Shown here: piece by piece, positions 1-8,089 of the stretch
Numbering within the stretch: the stretch's first letter is position 1
Layout of the letters: every line of letters begins with the position of its first letter
Assembly: GCA_963765075.1 (NCBI GenBank)
Contig: CAVXVA010000003.1
Location: 372,001-436,000, forward strand
Length of the DNA: 64,000 bases
Source of the DNA: JAENVU01 sp963765075
GTDB lineage: Bacteria; Actinomycetota; Acidimicrobiia; IMCC26256; JAENVU01
Direction of reading: 5' to 3'
Made by a program: the position numbers and the translations under genes
Notes under the pieces: generated by a model
The model's input: the letters and a program-made list of their open reading frames with translations, nothing else
Database searches by the model: none
Told to the model about the DNA's origin: nothing

Positions 1-294
1 GAGTTGGTCCTCGGAGTATCGATGCAGCCAGGGCTCGTGCCGGAACGAATGGTTCCCGATCTCGTGCCCGGCCGCCGCCAACGAACGGAACCCGTCGGCG
101 TCGGCGGCTTCGGTCGCGTCCCGACCGACGACGAAGAACGTGATGTGCAGGTCGCGCGCGCCGAGCATGTCCCCCACGCGCGGCACCATGCGCGGAAGGT
201 AGGACCGCGAGTCGGCCCAATCCCGATCGCCCCGGATGTACCGGTACGCCCAGAGATTGTCGGCATCGAGCGACAAACTCGCAAGCGGCTTCAT
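1..294 (-). CDS. Polysaccharide deacetylase (NodB-like), N-terminal part, cut by the window edge
   Basis: Reading the minus strand from the ATG at 294 gives about 98 residues that begin MKPLASLSLD and run off the left edge. The early SLDADNLW segment matches the catalytic/metal-binding Asp region of NodB-type carbohydrate esterases. GHEIGNHSFRH is the second family motif, with the two His that bind the metal. The family removes N- or O-acyl groups from polysaccharides such as chitin, peptidoglycan or exopolysaccharide. The gene follows the flavoprotein gene on the same strand after 20 nt, so it probably belongs to the same sugar-modification operon. The substrate cannot be told from this fragment. 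Confidence 0.8.
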   Translation of the reverse strand, partial: MKPLASLSLDADNLWAYRYIRGDRDWADSRSYLPRMVPRVGDMLGARDLHITFFVVGRDATEAADADGFRSLAAAGHEIGNHSFRHEPWLHRYSEDQL

Positions 295-314
295 CGGGTG
301 ATCACGTCCAGAAT

Positions 315-1652
315 CTAGGGGGTGCCGTCGGCGGGGCCGGCGACACCGAGTTCGACCAACGCGTCCTCGGCTCGCGCGACGGTCTCGTTGACGTTCAAGG
401 TTCCGTTGCAGATCTGCGCCGACGAAACGAACGAGATCCCGGGCACCCCCGTGGGCACCGGCGGAACGGTGGTCGAATAGTTGAGCGTCGGCAACGGGAA
501 GACCTCGCGGGAACGCGCAATGCGAACGGCGAGGACATCGTCGTCGGCACCCGGGTGGATCCGGCGCAAGCCCGCGAGGAACACCGATGAGATTTCGGCG
601 TCGGTCGCCTCGAACATCGGGTCGTCGGGCGCCAGGTAGCGCGGAAGATAGACGAGGGTGTGGCCGCCGAGCCATGCGGGCGGGATCATCGCGGTCATCT
701 CCACGACCGCGGTGAACGGGAACGCGTCCATGAGGTAGGTCAGGTAGTACGGCGAAAGCGGCGAGCGCAGCACGACCGAGGCGCAGATGACCCCTTGGTA
801 CTTCACCGCGTTCATCCGGTCGCGCACGTCTGCGGCCAGACCGTCGATGATCGAGGCGGCCGCTCGCGGCGTGGTCGTGACGATGGCGTGGTCGAATCGA
901 TCTTCGCATCGAGCACTCATCACGGCGACGCCGCCTCCGCTCGCAGCCGCGAGGCTGGTCACCGGCGTGCCGGTCACGATCTCGCCGCCCCATTGGGCGA
1001 TCCGCTCCGCCAGCACCTCGAGCACGCGCCCGTAGCCGCCAGGGACCGCGCCGAACTGCTCGGTCCCGATCCCCGCGCGTCGTGCCGCGGTCAATCGTTG
1101 GATCGTCGCCCAGATGAACGCGGCGTTGGCTTCGGGCCATGCATCGCCGAGCTTGGCCTCCAGGAGCGGCACCCAGAAGTGCCGGAACGTCGCGCGACCG
1201 GACCATCGTGTCAACCACTGTTCCACCGGCATGGCTTCGAGGGTTCGCCAGTTCCGGAGCTGACTCCCCCATCCGATGGTCCCGGCCAGCCGGACCTTGG
1301 CCAGGAGCGACAACCCTGGTAGGGCCAGAAAATCTCGGGGCGACGACACCGGAACCAGCCGACCGTCGGAGAGGTAGCCGGTCTGGGTCGTCGTCCACGC
1401 GATCTCGGCGTCGAGGTCGAGGTCGGCCAGCAACCGGCGCAGCGCCGCGTCGCTCGCGAGTGTGACGTGGTAGTAGCGATCCCAGGACACTGGGCCGACG
1501 GGCGTCTCGATGGACCAGCCCGCGGCCAACCCGCCCAGCTCGGACCCGTCGAAGACGGAGACTCGAAGCCCGCGCTCGCACATCCGCAGGGCCAGCGTCA
1601 GGCCCAGCATGCCGCCACCGACCACGGCAACCCGCGCGTTCCGCGCGATCAC
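315..1652 (-). CDS. FAD/NAD(P)-binding oxidoreductase of the amine oxidase/protoporphyrinogen oxidase type
   Basis: 445 residues. The N-terminus carries the Rossmann dinucleotide fold motif VVGGGMLGLTLA (about residues 9-20) followed by a Glu/Asp-type strand end (VFDG) and GGLAAG, typical of flavin amine-oxidase-like proteins. A C-terminal FAD-contacting segment (CNGTLNVNETVARAED) closes the protein. The GTG start at 1652 overlaps the stop of the acyltransferase gene by 4 nt (GTGA), so the two are translationally coupled. Similar flavoproteins sit in many exopolysaccharide loci, sometimes as UDP-galactopyranose-mutase-like or desaturase-like enzymes. The reaction here is unknown. A second, different member of the family lies at 6788-8089. 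Confidence 0.8.
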   Translation of the reverse strand: MIARNARVAVVGGGMLGLTLALRMCERGLRVSVFDGSELGGLAAGWSIETPVGPVSWDRYYHVTLASDAALRRLLADLDLDAEIAWTTTQTGYLSDGRLVPVSSPRDFLALPGLSLLAKVRLAGTIGWGSQLRNWRTLEAMPVEQWLTRWSGRATFRHFWVPLLEAKLGDAWPEANAAFIWATIQRLTAARRAGIGTEQFGAVPGGYGRVLEVLAERIAQWGGEIVTGTPVTSLAAASGGGVAVMSARCEDRFDHAIVTTTPRAAASIIDGLAADVRDRMNAVKYQGVICASVVLRSPLSPYYLTYLMDAFPFTAVVEMTAMIPPAWLGGHTLVYLPRYLAPDDPMFEATDAEISSVFLAGLRRIHPGADDDVLAVRIARSREVFPLPTLNYSTTVPPVPTGVPGISFVSSAQICNGTLNVNETVARAEDALVELGVAGPADGTP

Positions 1653-2284
1653 GGGGGTGGATCCAACTCCAGGACCAGACCATCGCGGATGGCGTACTGC
1701 AGCCCCGAACGGGGACAGACCACGAGATCGCGATCCGGCGGTCTCGCGCCCGAGAACCGTACGAGTGGTTCCCCGACCCGTGACACCACGGCGATCGAGC
1801 GCGCCGGTTGTCCGACCACCAAGTGGAATGGCGCGACCGACCGGGTGACCACGGACCCCATTCCCACCATCGCGAATCGACCGATGGTGAGATCGCAGCC
1901 GATCACGCTCCCGGCCCCGATGGTCGCGCCGTCCTCGACCCGGGTCTCCAACGTGGACTCATCGGGTTCGCTCGGGCGCAGCGTGGCGAGGTCGGGTGGA
2001 GTGGCGCGTGGATAGCGGTCGTTCGTGAAGATCACGCCCGCGCCGACCAGCACGCCGTCACCGAGGGTCACGCCGGTGCACAGATACACACCCGCGTTGA
2101 TCTTCACGCGATTGCCGATCGCGACGCCGTACGCCAGGTACGAACGCTCACCGACGATGCAGTCGAGCCCGATACGGGTGTTCGGGCCCCGGACGTGCAC
2201 CCCGCTCCAGATCGCGGTGCCGTCGCCCACCTCGACGCCCGCCTCGATCTCGGCGCTCGGATGGATACGGCTCCCGCCCGTCAT
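1649..2284 (-). CDS. Left-handed beta-helix (hexapeptide repeat) N-acetyltransferase, WbpD-like
   Basis: 211 residues made of imperfect hexapeptide repeats (for example IHPSAEIEAG, IGNRVKINAG, VTLGDGVLVG, ATIGAGSVIG) that fold as a trimeric left-handed beta-helix. FTNDRYPR is the loop that typically holds the catalytic Asn/Asp region of WbpD and FdtC/QdtC sugar acetyltransferases. The family acetylates the 3-amino group of a nucleotide-linked amino sugar using acetyl-CoA. Its stop overlaps the start of the flavoprotein gene, and its ATG shares one base with the upstream oxidoreductase stop. The neighbouring Gfo/Idh and DegT genes make a WbpB-WbpE-WbpD-type set, so the likely substrate is a UDP-2-acetamido-3-amino sugar. 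The last 40 or so residues extend past the helix. Confidence 0.85.
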   Translation of the reverse strand: MTGGSRIHPSAEIEAGVEVGDGTAIWSGVHVRGPNTRIGLDCIVGERSYLAYGVAIGNRVKINAGVYLCTGVTLGDGVLVGAGVIFTNDRYPRATPPDLATLRPSEPDESTLETRVEDGATIGAGSVIGCDLTIGRFAMVGMGSVVTRSVAPFHLVVGQPARSIAVVSRVGEPLVRFSGARPPDRDLVVCPRSGLQYAIRDGLVLELDPPP

Positions 2285-3306
2285 CAGGCGACGTCCTCGG
2301 TCGTCGCCGCGTCGGCCACCGCGCGCACCGACTCGACGGCAACCCAGTCGCCAAGCCGGAGTGACTCATAGGCCGCGCTGATCACCTGCACCGACGCAAT
2401 CGCGTCGGCGACCGAGATCGCGAGCGGTTCGGTGCCCCGCAGGGCGCCGCAGAAGTTCTCCACTTGCGAACGCATGCACCGGATCTTGTTGTAGCCGGAT
2501 CCGAACTCGACCCACTCGGCATCGTCGTTCTCGCGATACGCCGACGTCTTCCAGCCGACCCGGAGCGCACCCTCGGTGCCGTAGACCTGGAGGTAGGTAT
2601 CCGCGGCGTTGTCGAAGCTCCACGAGAGGTCGATCGCTGCGGTCGCACCCGTCGCCGCCCGCAACACCATGCGGGCGGAGTCCTCGACGTCGATCGCCTG
2701 GGTGCGGGGACCTTCCACCACCATGACGTCGAGGATCGGACCCAGAAAGTACCGGGCGATGTCGACGGAGTGGGTGCCGTTGTCGATGACGACGCCGCCG
2801 CCGCTGACCGCCCGATCGGAGTTCCAGCGCCGGCTCATATCGACACGGGAGGCGAACGCGTTCTCGAGCTGGATCACGTCGCCGAGCAACCCGCCGTCGA
2901 CGAGTTCGCGACCACGAACCACGTCGTCGACGAACCGGAACTTCGTCGCCATCGTGAAGGGGACCTCGGCGGCCTTGGCGGCCGCGACCATCGACCGCGC
3001 CGCGTCGACGCCGATGGCCAACGGCTTTTCGCACAACACGCCCACTCCCCGGGCGCAGGCTCGCAACGCAATCTCGGAATGAGTGACCGGCGGCGTGCAG
3101 ATGACGACCGCGTCGAGATCGGTACCGTCCAGTAATCCGTCGACCGAGTCGAACCGCTCCGCTCCGAGCGCTGACGCGATGCGGGTGCCCGCACCGATGT
3201 CCGGGTCCGCCACACCGACGATCCGCGCGTCGGCAACACCGGCGAACACCTCGACGTAGCTCTGGGCGATTCCGCCCGCGCCGACCAGCCCGAACCGAAG
3301 GCTCAT
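2284..3306 (-). CDS. Gfo/Idh/MocA-family nucleotide-sugar oxidoreductase, WbpB-like
   Basis: 340 residues from the ATG at 3306, which overlaps the aminotransferase stop (ATGA). An open extension to 3486 lies inside the preceding gene and is not used. GLVGAGGIAQSY is the N-terminal NAD(P)-binding loop. CEKPLA is the diagnostic EKP motif, and NGTHSVDIARY holds the His/Asp region of the C-terminal Gfo/Idh/MocA domain. In the Wbp pathway the equivalent enzyme oxidises C3 of a UDP-GlcNAc uronic acid before transamination. The order aminotransferase, oxidoreductase, acetyltransferase, all overlapping, strongly supports a shared pathway. The exact sugar is an inference. Confidence 0.87.
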   Translation of the reverse strand: MSLRFGLVGAGGIAQSYVEVFAGVADARIVGVADPDIGAGTRIASALGAERFDSVDGLLDGTDLDAVVICTPPVTHSEIALRACARGVGVLCEKPLAIGVDAARSMVAAAKAAEVPFTMATKFRFVDDVVRGRELVDGGLLGDVIQLENAFASRVDMSRRWNSDRAVSGGGVVIDNGTHSVDIARYFLGPILDVMVVEGPRTQAIDVEDSARMVLRAATGATAAIDLSWSFDNAADTYLQVYGTEGALRVGWKTSAYRENDDAEWVEFGSGYNKIRCMRSQVENFCGALRGTEPLAISVADAIASVQVISAAYESLRLGDWVAVESVRAVADAATTEDVA

Positions 3307-4637
3307 GCCGCACCCACGCAATCCGCCACCGCACGCTGGAGTGCCTCGGCCACCGCGTCGACATGCACATCCTCGTACCGCTCGTTCCACGGCAGGACCA
3401 ACACGCGCTCGAGGAACGAATAGGTTCCCGCGAACCGATCGCGCGGGTAACTCACCGCGTCCGGGCGAGCCAAGGTGAAGGGCCACCGACTCGACCCGAA
3501 CGTCTGCTGGTCACGGATCACGCGACATTCGAACGCCGGCTTCTGGATGTATCGCGGCGCGCTGGCAATTCCGAGATCGGCGAGACGCGCGGCGAGCGCG
3601 CGCGGACCGCCGGGAACGATCGACGGGTCGATGAGGAACGGCACCTTCCACCAGGTGGCCTCGTCGTCGGCGGCGACCGGAACGATCTCGACGCCCGGCA
3701 CATCCTGGAGCGCCGCCGCGAGTCGGGCCGCATTGCGCTGGCGCACGCCGACGCCCGATTCGAGGCGGTCCAACTGTGCGTTCGCTACCGCGCTCTGTAA
3801 CTCCGTGGTTCGGTAGTTCAGGGCGATGAACTCGTGGTCGGGCGAGTCTTCGCCGTAGGGCCACCCCTTGTTGACGAACACCCGCGCTCGTCGGGCGATC
3901 GCCTCGTCGTCTGCGACCACGAGGCCGCCCTCGCCGGTGGTGAAGTGCTTGCCCTGCTGGCTCGAGTAACAGCCGATCGCGCCGAAGGTCCCGACCCGGC
4001 GACCTCGACGCCGAGCCAGGAACGCCTGGGCGCAGTCCTCGATGACCGGAATGTCGAGTTCGTGAGCCACAGCCGTAATGGCATCGACTTCGGCCGGGAT
4101 ACCGAAGAGATGCGTCACGATGATCGCCCGAGTTCGTTCCGACACGGCCGCGCGCACGGATTCGGCGGTGACCATGCCGGAGTCCGAATCGACGTCGGCG
4201 AAGACGGGAATCGCACCCTGGTACAGGATCGGAGTCACCGCGCCCATGTCGGTGATCGCCGTCGTCACGATCTCGTCGCCCGGCTCGGGATCGACCACTG
4301 CCACCGCGGCGTGCACCGCCGCAGTTCCCGAGCTACACGCAACCGCGAAGGCGCGACCTGTCAGTTCGGCAGCGCGGCGCTCGTACTCCGGGGTCTGCGT
4401 GCCGCGCGTCGACGTGAGGACACCCGAGTCCAACACGCTTCGCAGTCGATCGAGTTCGGCACGATCGAACGAGCGCCCGGTCGCATCCTGATCCGACGGC
4501 AGCCGGACCGGCGCAGGCGCTCTGACGTTCGAGTCCAACTCTGGTCCTATACCCCGTGTCGTTGTCGCCCGGTCGGGCGGTGTGGCATCGCTACTGTACC
4601 GGCGAGGTTTCGTGACCCGAGGCACGCTCGTGGTCAC
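3303..4637 (-). CDS. DegT/DnrJ/EryC1/StrS-type PLP sugar aminotransferase, WbpE-like
   Basis: Up to 444 residues. The PLP-binding Lys lies in SSQQGKHFTTGEGG, the classic SxxxxKxxxxGEGG signature. EDCAQAF supplies the Asp that binds the pyridine nitrogen, and ACSSGTAAVHAA is the phosphate-binding region. The family transfers an amino group, usually from glutamate, to a keto-sugar nucleotide. It is followed by the WbpB-like and WbpD-like genes with overlapping ends. The start is uncertain. The first 34 codons from GTG 4637 look like non-coding DNA and include a promoter-like TACAGT, so TTG at 4538, which begins MDSNVRAPAP, is a credible alternative giving 411 residues. Confidence 0.88.
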   Translation of the reverse strand: MTTSVPRVTKPRRYSSDATPPDRATTTRGIGPELDSNVRAPAPVRLPSDQDATGRSFDRAELDRLRSVLDSGVLTSTRGTQTPEYERRAAELTGRAFAVACSSGTAAVHAAVAVVDPEPGDEIVTTAITDMGAVTPILYQGAIPVFADVDSDSGMVTAESVRAAVSERTRAIIVTHLFGIPAEVDAITAVAHELDIPVIEDCAQAFLARRRGRRVGTFGAIGCYSSQQGKHFTTGEGGLVVADDEAIARRARVFVNKGWPYGEDSPDHEFIALNYRTTELQSAVANAQLDRLESGVGVRQRNAARLAAALQDVPGVEIVPVAADDEATWWKVPFLIDPSIVPGGPRALAARLADLGIASAPRYIQKPAFECRVIRDQQTFGSSRWPFTLARPDAVSYPRDRFAGTYSFLERVLVLPWNERYEDVHVDAVAEALQRAVADCVGAA

Positions 4638-4663
4638 GTCCGTCGACCACTCGGAGGCCAGAG

Positions 4664-5776
4664 ATGCGCGCAGGCTCGGTTGCCGTGGTGTTCGGCACTC
4701 GCCCCGAGGTCGTCAAGCTCGCGCCGCTGCTGTGGGAAATGGGTCCGACGACCCACACGATTCACACCGGTCAGCATCCGCTCCCGGCTTTGACCCCGAT
4801 CTTCGCCGACCTCGAACTCACTCTGCCCGACCACCCGTGCGTCGTCTCGCCTCGGCCACGAGGTCGCCAGATCGGCGAAGCCATCGCGGCGGTGACCGAC
4901 GCCCTCATTGCCATCGCGCCGGAGGTCGTCGTCGTCCAGGGAGACACGAACTCGACCCTCGCCGGGGCCGTTGCGGCATCGAGCCTCGACCTCCCCCTGG
5001 TCCACGTCGAAGCCGGCCTGCGCGCGTTCGATCGTCGACTCCCGGAGGAACGCAACCGGATCGCGGTCGACCACCTCGCCGATCTCCACTGCGCGCCGAC
5101 CGAGACCGCCCGGGGTCATCTTCGGAGCGAAGGCATCGTCGACGCGTCGATCATCGTCACCGGGAACACGGTCGTCGACGCCGCCCGCCGCACGCTTCCG
5201 GACCCGACCACGCGTGCCAAAGGTCGTGCTCGATGGGACCTCACCGCCGACGAATACATCGTTGCCACCTTTCACCGGCCCGAGAACGTCGATGACCCGA
5301 CTCGGCTCGCTGCGATCGTGGAGCGCCTGGCGGCGATGCCCCGACCGGTCCTGTTCCCGGCCCATCCGCGAACGGTCGACCGGGCCCGCGCCGCCGGGGT
5401 CGCACTTGATCACGGCTCGATCCGCGTCATCGCGCCGCTCGGATACCGAGACTTCCTGGCGCTCGCGGCCGACGCCGCCGTGTTGGTGAGCGATTCCGGC
5501 GGGGTACAGGAAGAGGCCAGCATCCTCGGCCGGCCCGCCGTCATTCTCCGGCGTTCCACCGAGCGCCCGGAAGTGATCGGCACCTTCGCCACACTGGTCG
5601 CAGATCCGGCGGCCATGGCGGTCGCGACCCACGACCTCCTCGACGACCTCGCGGCCGTCCACCGGCGGCTGGCCGCGTTGGAGTCTCCCTTCGGCGACGG
5701 CCACGCGGCGGTCCGGATCGCGGCCGCCATCGAGGAACGATGGGGTGAACCCTCGGCCTCGGGAACGGTCGCGTGA
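4664..5776 (+). CDS. wecB: UDP-N-acetylglucosamine 2-epimerase, non-hydrolysing (WecB/WbpI family)
   Basis: 370 residues with the complete signature set of the non-hydrolysing 2-epimerases: FGTRPEVVKLAP at the N-terminus, VVQGDTNST, HVEAGLRAF, PEERNRIAVDH, FHRPENV, SDSGGVQEEA and RSTERPE. The enzyme inverts C2 of UDP-GlcNAc-type sugars through an elimination-readdition step in the cytoplasm. A strong Shine-Dalgarno GGAGG lies 6 nt before the ATG, with a possible -10 box TACTGT at 4592-4597. It diverges from the amino-sugar operon at 3303-4637, so it may act as WbpI on a 2,3-diacetamido sugar rather than as a plain ManNAc-forming WecB. Sequence alone does not separate these. Confidence 0.92.
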   Translation: MRAGSVAVVFGTRPEVVKLAPLLWEMGPTTHTIHTGQHPLPALTPIFADLELTLPDHPCVVSPRPRGRQIGEAIAAVTDALIAIAPEVVVVQGDTNSTLAGAVAASSLDLPLVHVEAGLRAFDRRLPEERNRIAVDHLADLHCAPTETARGHLRSEGIVDASIIVTGNTVVDAARRTLPDPTTRAKGRARWDLTADEYIVATFHRPENVDDPTRLAAIVERLAAMPRPVLFPAHPRTVDRARAAGVALDHGSIRVIAPLGYRDFLALAADAAVLVSDSGGVQEEASILGRPAVILRRSTERPEVIGTFATLVADPAAMAVATHDLLDDLAAVHRRLAALESPFGDGHAAVRIAAAIEERWGEPSASGTVA

Positions 5777-5783
5777 TCGTCGG

Positions 5784-5789
5784 TACCAT
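5784..5789 (+). promoter_or_regulatory. -10 box TACCAT for a leaderless methyltransferase transcript
   Basis: TACCAT fits TANNNT and ends 6 nt before the GTG at 5796, the spacing expected when the start codon is also the transcription start. It supports GTG 5796 over GTG 5835 as the methyltransferase start. Confidence 0.45.
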
Positions 5790-5795
5790 GCGCGC

Positions 5796-6791
5796 GTGGT
5801 CGTTCCTCCGCCGGCGCTCGAACCCTCAGCCATCGTGAACCAACCGGTCTCGGTTCGACCGCTGGTGACCGAGCCCGCGGCGTGCTGCGTCTGCGGGTCG
5901 CGCGACTCGGAACCGGTGGGCGCGGGTCCGGACTTCGAGTACCGAACGAGCCCCGACAGTTTTCTCGCGGTGCAGTGTCAACACTGTGATGTCGTGTACC
6001 TGGATCGACGCCCCATCGCCTCCGAGTTCGCGCGCATCTACCCCGACCACTACCACGCGTTCGCGTTCACCGAGGATCGGTTCGGAATCGTCTACTCCGT
6101 GCGTCGGCGCCTCGAAGCGCGTCGGCTGCTCCGAACCTTCAGGGATCTTCCTCCCGCGGCGCGCGTGATCGACGTCGGCTGCGGTGACGGCTTTCACCTC
6201 GACCTGCTCCAGGAGTTCGGGCCGCCCGGTTGGCTCCTCGAAGGGGTCGATCTCGACGACCGCGCCATCGCCGCGGCACGACGACGGGGGCTGCTGGTCC
6301 ACCGGGGACGAGTCGAGGAGCTGGACCTTCCTCCTGATTCGTTCGATGCCGCGATCTTGATCCAGACGATCGAACACCTCGCCGACCCCCTGCTCGTACT
6401 CCGCGCGGTGCGCCGCATCCTGCGACCGGGTGGCGCCCTGCTCCTCGTGACCGACAACACCGATTCGCTCGACTTCGCGCTCGCCAAACGACGCCACTGG
6501 GGCGGCTACCACTTCCCGCGGCACTGGTACCTCTTCAACCCGACGTCGCTCGGCAAGCTGGCGGCGGCCGCCGACCTGGAGATCGCGAGTCTCGACACGA
6601 TGATGAGCCCGGTCAACTGGGTGTACTCCGCGCGCAACGCGCTCCAGGATTGGGGTGCGCCCGACCGCGTGGTCGACCGCCTCTCCCTCGAGTCACCCGT
6701 CGCGTTGGCGCTCGGCACGGTCTGGGACACCGGTCATCAGCTCGCCGGACGCGGTGCGCTCCTCCGCGCCACCTTGCGTCGGCCCCAGTGA
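5796..6791 (+). CDS. SAM-dependent methyltransferase with N-terminal zinc-binding motif
   Basis: 331 residues from GTG 5796; GTG 5835 is the other candidate. The N-terminus has a treble-clef-like Cys arrangement (CCVCG then CQHCDVVYLD), as in putative zinc-binding methyltransferases. IDVGCGDGFHLDLL is the SAM-binding motif I, and LIQTIEHLADP is the post-motif region. A histidine/aromatic segment (YHFPRHWYLFNP) follows, typical of the Methyltransf_23 group found in polysaccharide loci. The stop overlaps the next gene by GTGA, so the flavoprotein at 6788 is co-translated. It probably methylates a sugar or its precursor; the acceptor is unknown. Confidence 0.85.
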   Translation: MVVPPPALEPSAIVNQPVSVRPLVTEPAACCVCGSRDSEPVGAGPDFEYRTSPDSFLAVQCQHCDVVYLDRRPIASEFARIYPDHYHAFAFTEDRFGIVYSVRRRLEARRLLRTFRDLPPAARVIDVGCGDGFHLDLLQEFGPPGWLLEGVDLDDRAIAAARRRGLLVHRGRVEELDLPPDSFDAAILIQTIEHLADPLLVLRAVRRILRPGGALLLVTDNTDSLDFALAKRRHWGGYHFPRHWYLFNPTSLGKLAAAADLEIASLDTMMSPVNWVYSARNALQDWGAPDRVVDRLSLESPVALALGTVWDTGHQLAGRGALLRATLRRPQ

Positions 6792-8089
6792 GTCAACCGC
6801 CGGTCTACGTGCTCGGTGCCGGGTTCGCCGGCCTGGTGGCGGCCGCCGAACTCGCGGCCCTGGGCGTTCCCGCCATCGTGCTCGAAGCGCAGGCAGCCGT
6901 CGGCGGCCTGGCCACGAGCTACGAACGCGACGGTGTGCACTTCGACCTCGGCGCCCACTTCGTCACCAATCGCCTGGCGACCGCACTCGGCGTCATGGAC
7001 CAGTGCGAAACCCTCGACCGGTACGGCGAAGCGGTCTGGCTCGACGGACGCAGCGCCGCGTACCCGCTCGGACTGATGGGTCGGCCGCGCTTCAGTGCGT
7101 CGGCACTCGCCGGTCGACTGCGAACCGCGCGACCGGCGACGACGGCGGCCGACCGCTTCCGTGCGAGCTACGGCGACACCCTGACCCGCGAGGTCGCGAA
7201 CCCGCTCGTCGAAGCCTGGTCGGGTCGGCCCGCCGATGAACTCGCTCCCAGCGTCATCGACAAGATTCCGGGCGGCCTCGCGGCGACGGTCGCGCTGACC
7301 GCCGCTCGTCGATTGACCCGACGTCCGGTCGCGATCGGATATTGCAATGAGGCCCCCCAGAGCATGAACGTCTGGCACGTGTATCCCCGCCGGGGCCTCG
7401 GCGTGTTCACCGACGCGTTGGCCGGCCGCGTCGAATCGATCCGGTTCGAGACGCCGATCGAGTGCATCCATGTCGAGCACGACCGGGTCGTGGGCGTCCG
7501 CATGCACGGAACCGACCACCCCGCGTCCGCCGTCATCTCCACGCTGCCGGCACCGACCCTCGCACGCGTGCTGGACCACCCGGCGGTCGCGCCCCTCGCC
7601 CAACTGCGCTACCGGCCGATGGTGTTCGCCATGCTGCACGTTCGCGGTCGCGGACTCCTGCCGGAACCCGTCACGTGGTTTCCCGATCCGGCCCTGCCGT
7701 TCTTTCGGGTGACCGAGACGGCCATGGCGATGCCGTGGATCGCACCACCCGACGAGACGCTGCTCACCGTCGACTTCGGCGCCGCGATCGGCGATGCGAT
7801 CTGGACGGCATCGGACTCAGAGCTCGCGGCACGCGCCTGCGACGGCCTGCGCGACCTCATCCCCGATCTTTCCGACCGTCATCTCGCAACCCACGTGACA
7901 CGAACCCCGATCGCCTATCCGGTCTTCGCGCTCGACACCGAGGACGCGCGGCTCGCGATTTCCAACCATGGCATCAAGGGTCTCGTCAGCGCGGGGCGCA
8001 ATGCCGAGTTCGGTCACTACCTCATGGAGGACGTGTACTGGCGCACGCTGCGCTCGACCCGCGCGCTGGCGCGTTACGTCGCGGGGTAG
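6788..8089 (+). CDS. FAD-dependent oxidoreductase, protoporphyrinogen oxidase/UDP-galactopyranose mutase-like
   Basis: 433 residues. YVLGAGFAGLVAAAELA is the dinucleotide-binding loop and AVGGLATSYERDGVHFDLGA is the GGxxxxx...D(L)G region shared by flavin amine oxidases, Glf-like mutases and HemG-like proteins. The C-terminus has the FAD-contact segment SAGRNAEFGHYLMEDVYW. The start GTG 6788 overlaps the methyltransferase stop (GTGA). It is only distantly similar to the flavoprotein at 315-1652. The context suggests a nucleotide-sugar or lipid-linked sugar as substrate, but the reaction is not established. It converges with the glycosyltransferase gene at 8074 with a 16-nt overlap. Confidence 0.83.
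   Translation: MSQPPVYVLGAGFAGLVAAAELAALGVPAIVLEAQAAVGGLATSYERDGVHFDLGAHFVTNRLATALGVMDQCETLDRYGEAVWLDGRSAAYPLGLMGRPRFSASALAGRLRTARPATTAADRFRASYGDTLTREVANPLVEAWSGRPADELAPSVIDKIPGGLAATVALTAARRLTRRPVAIGYCNEAPQSMNVWHVYPRRGLGVFTDALAGRVESIRFETPIECIHVEHDRVVGVRMHGTDHPASAVISTLPAPTLARVLDHPAVAPLAQLRYRPMVFAMLHVRGRGLLPEPVTWFPDPALPFFRVTETAMAMPWIAPPDETLLTVDFGAAIGDAIWTASDSELAARACDGLRDLIPDLSDRHLATHVTRTPIAYPVFALDTEDARLAISNHGIKGLVSAGRNAEFGHYLMEDVYWRTLRSTRALARYVAG

Noticed and set aside
4..318. 104-codon plus-strand open frame at the left edge
   Set aside because: The minus strand codes for a polysaccharide deacetylase with HxxxxHS-type motifs, so the plus frame is its shadow.
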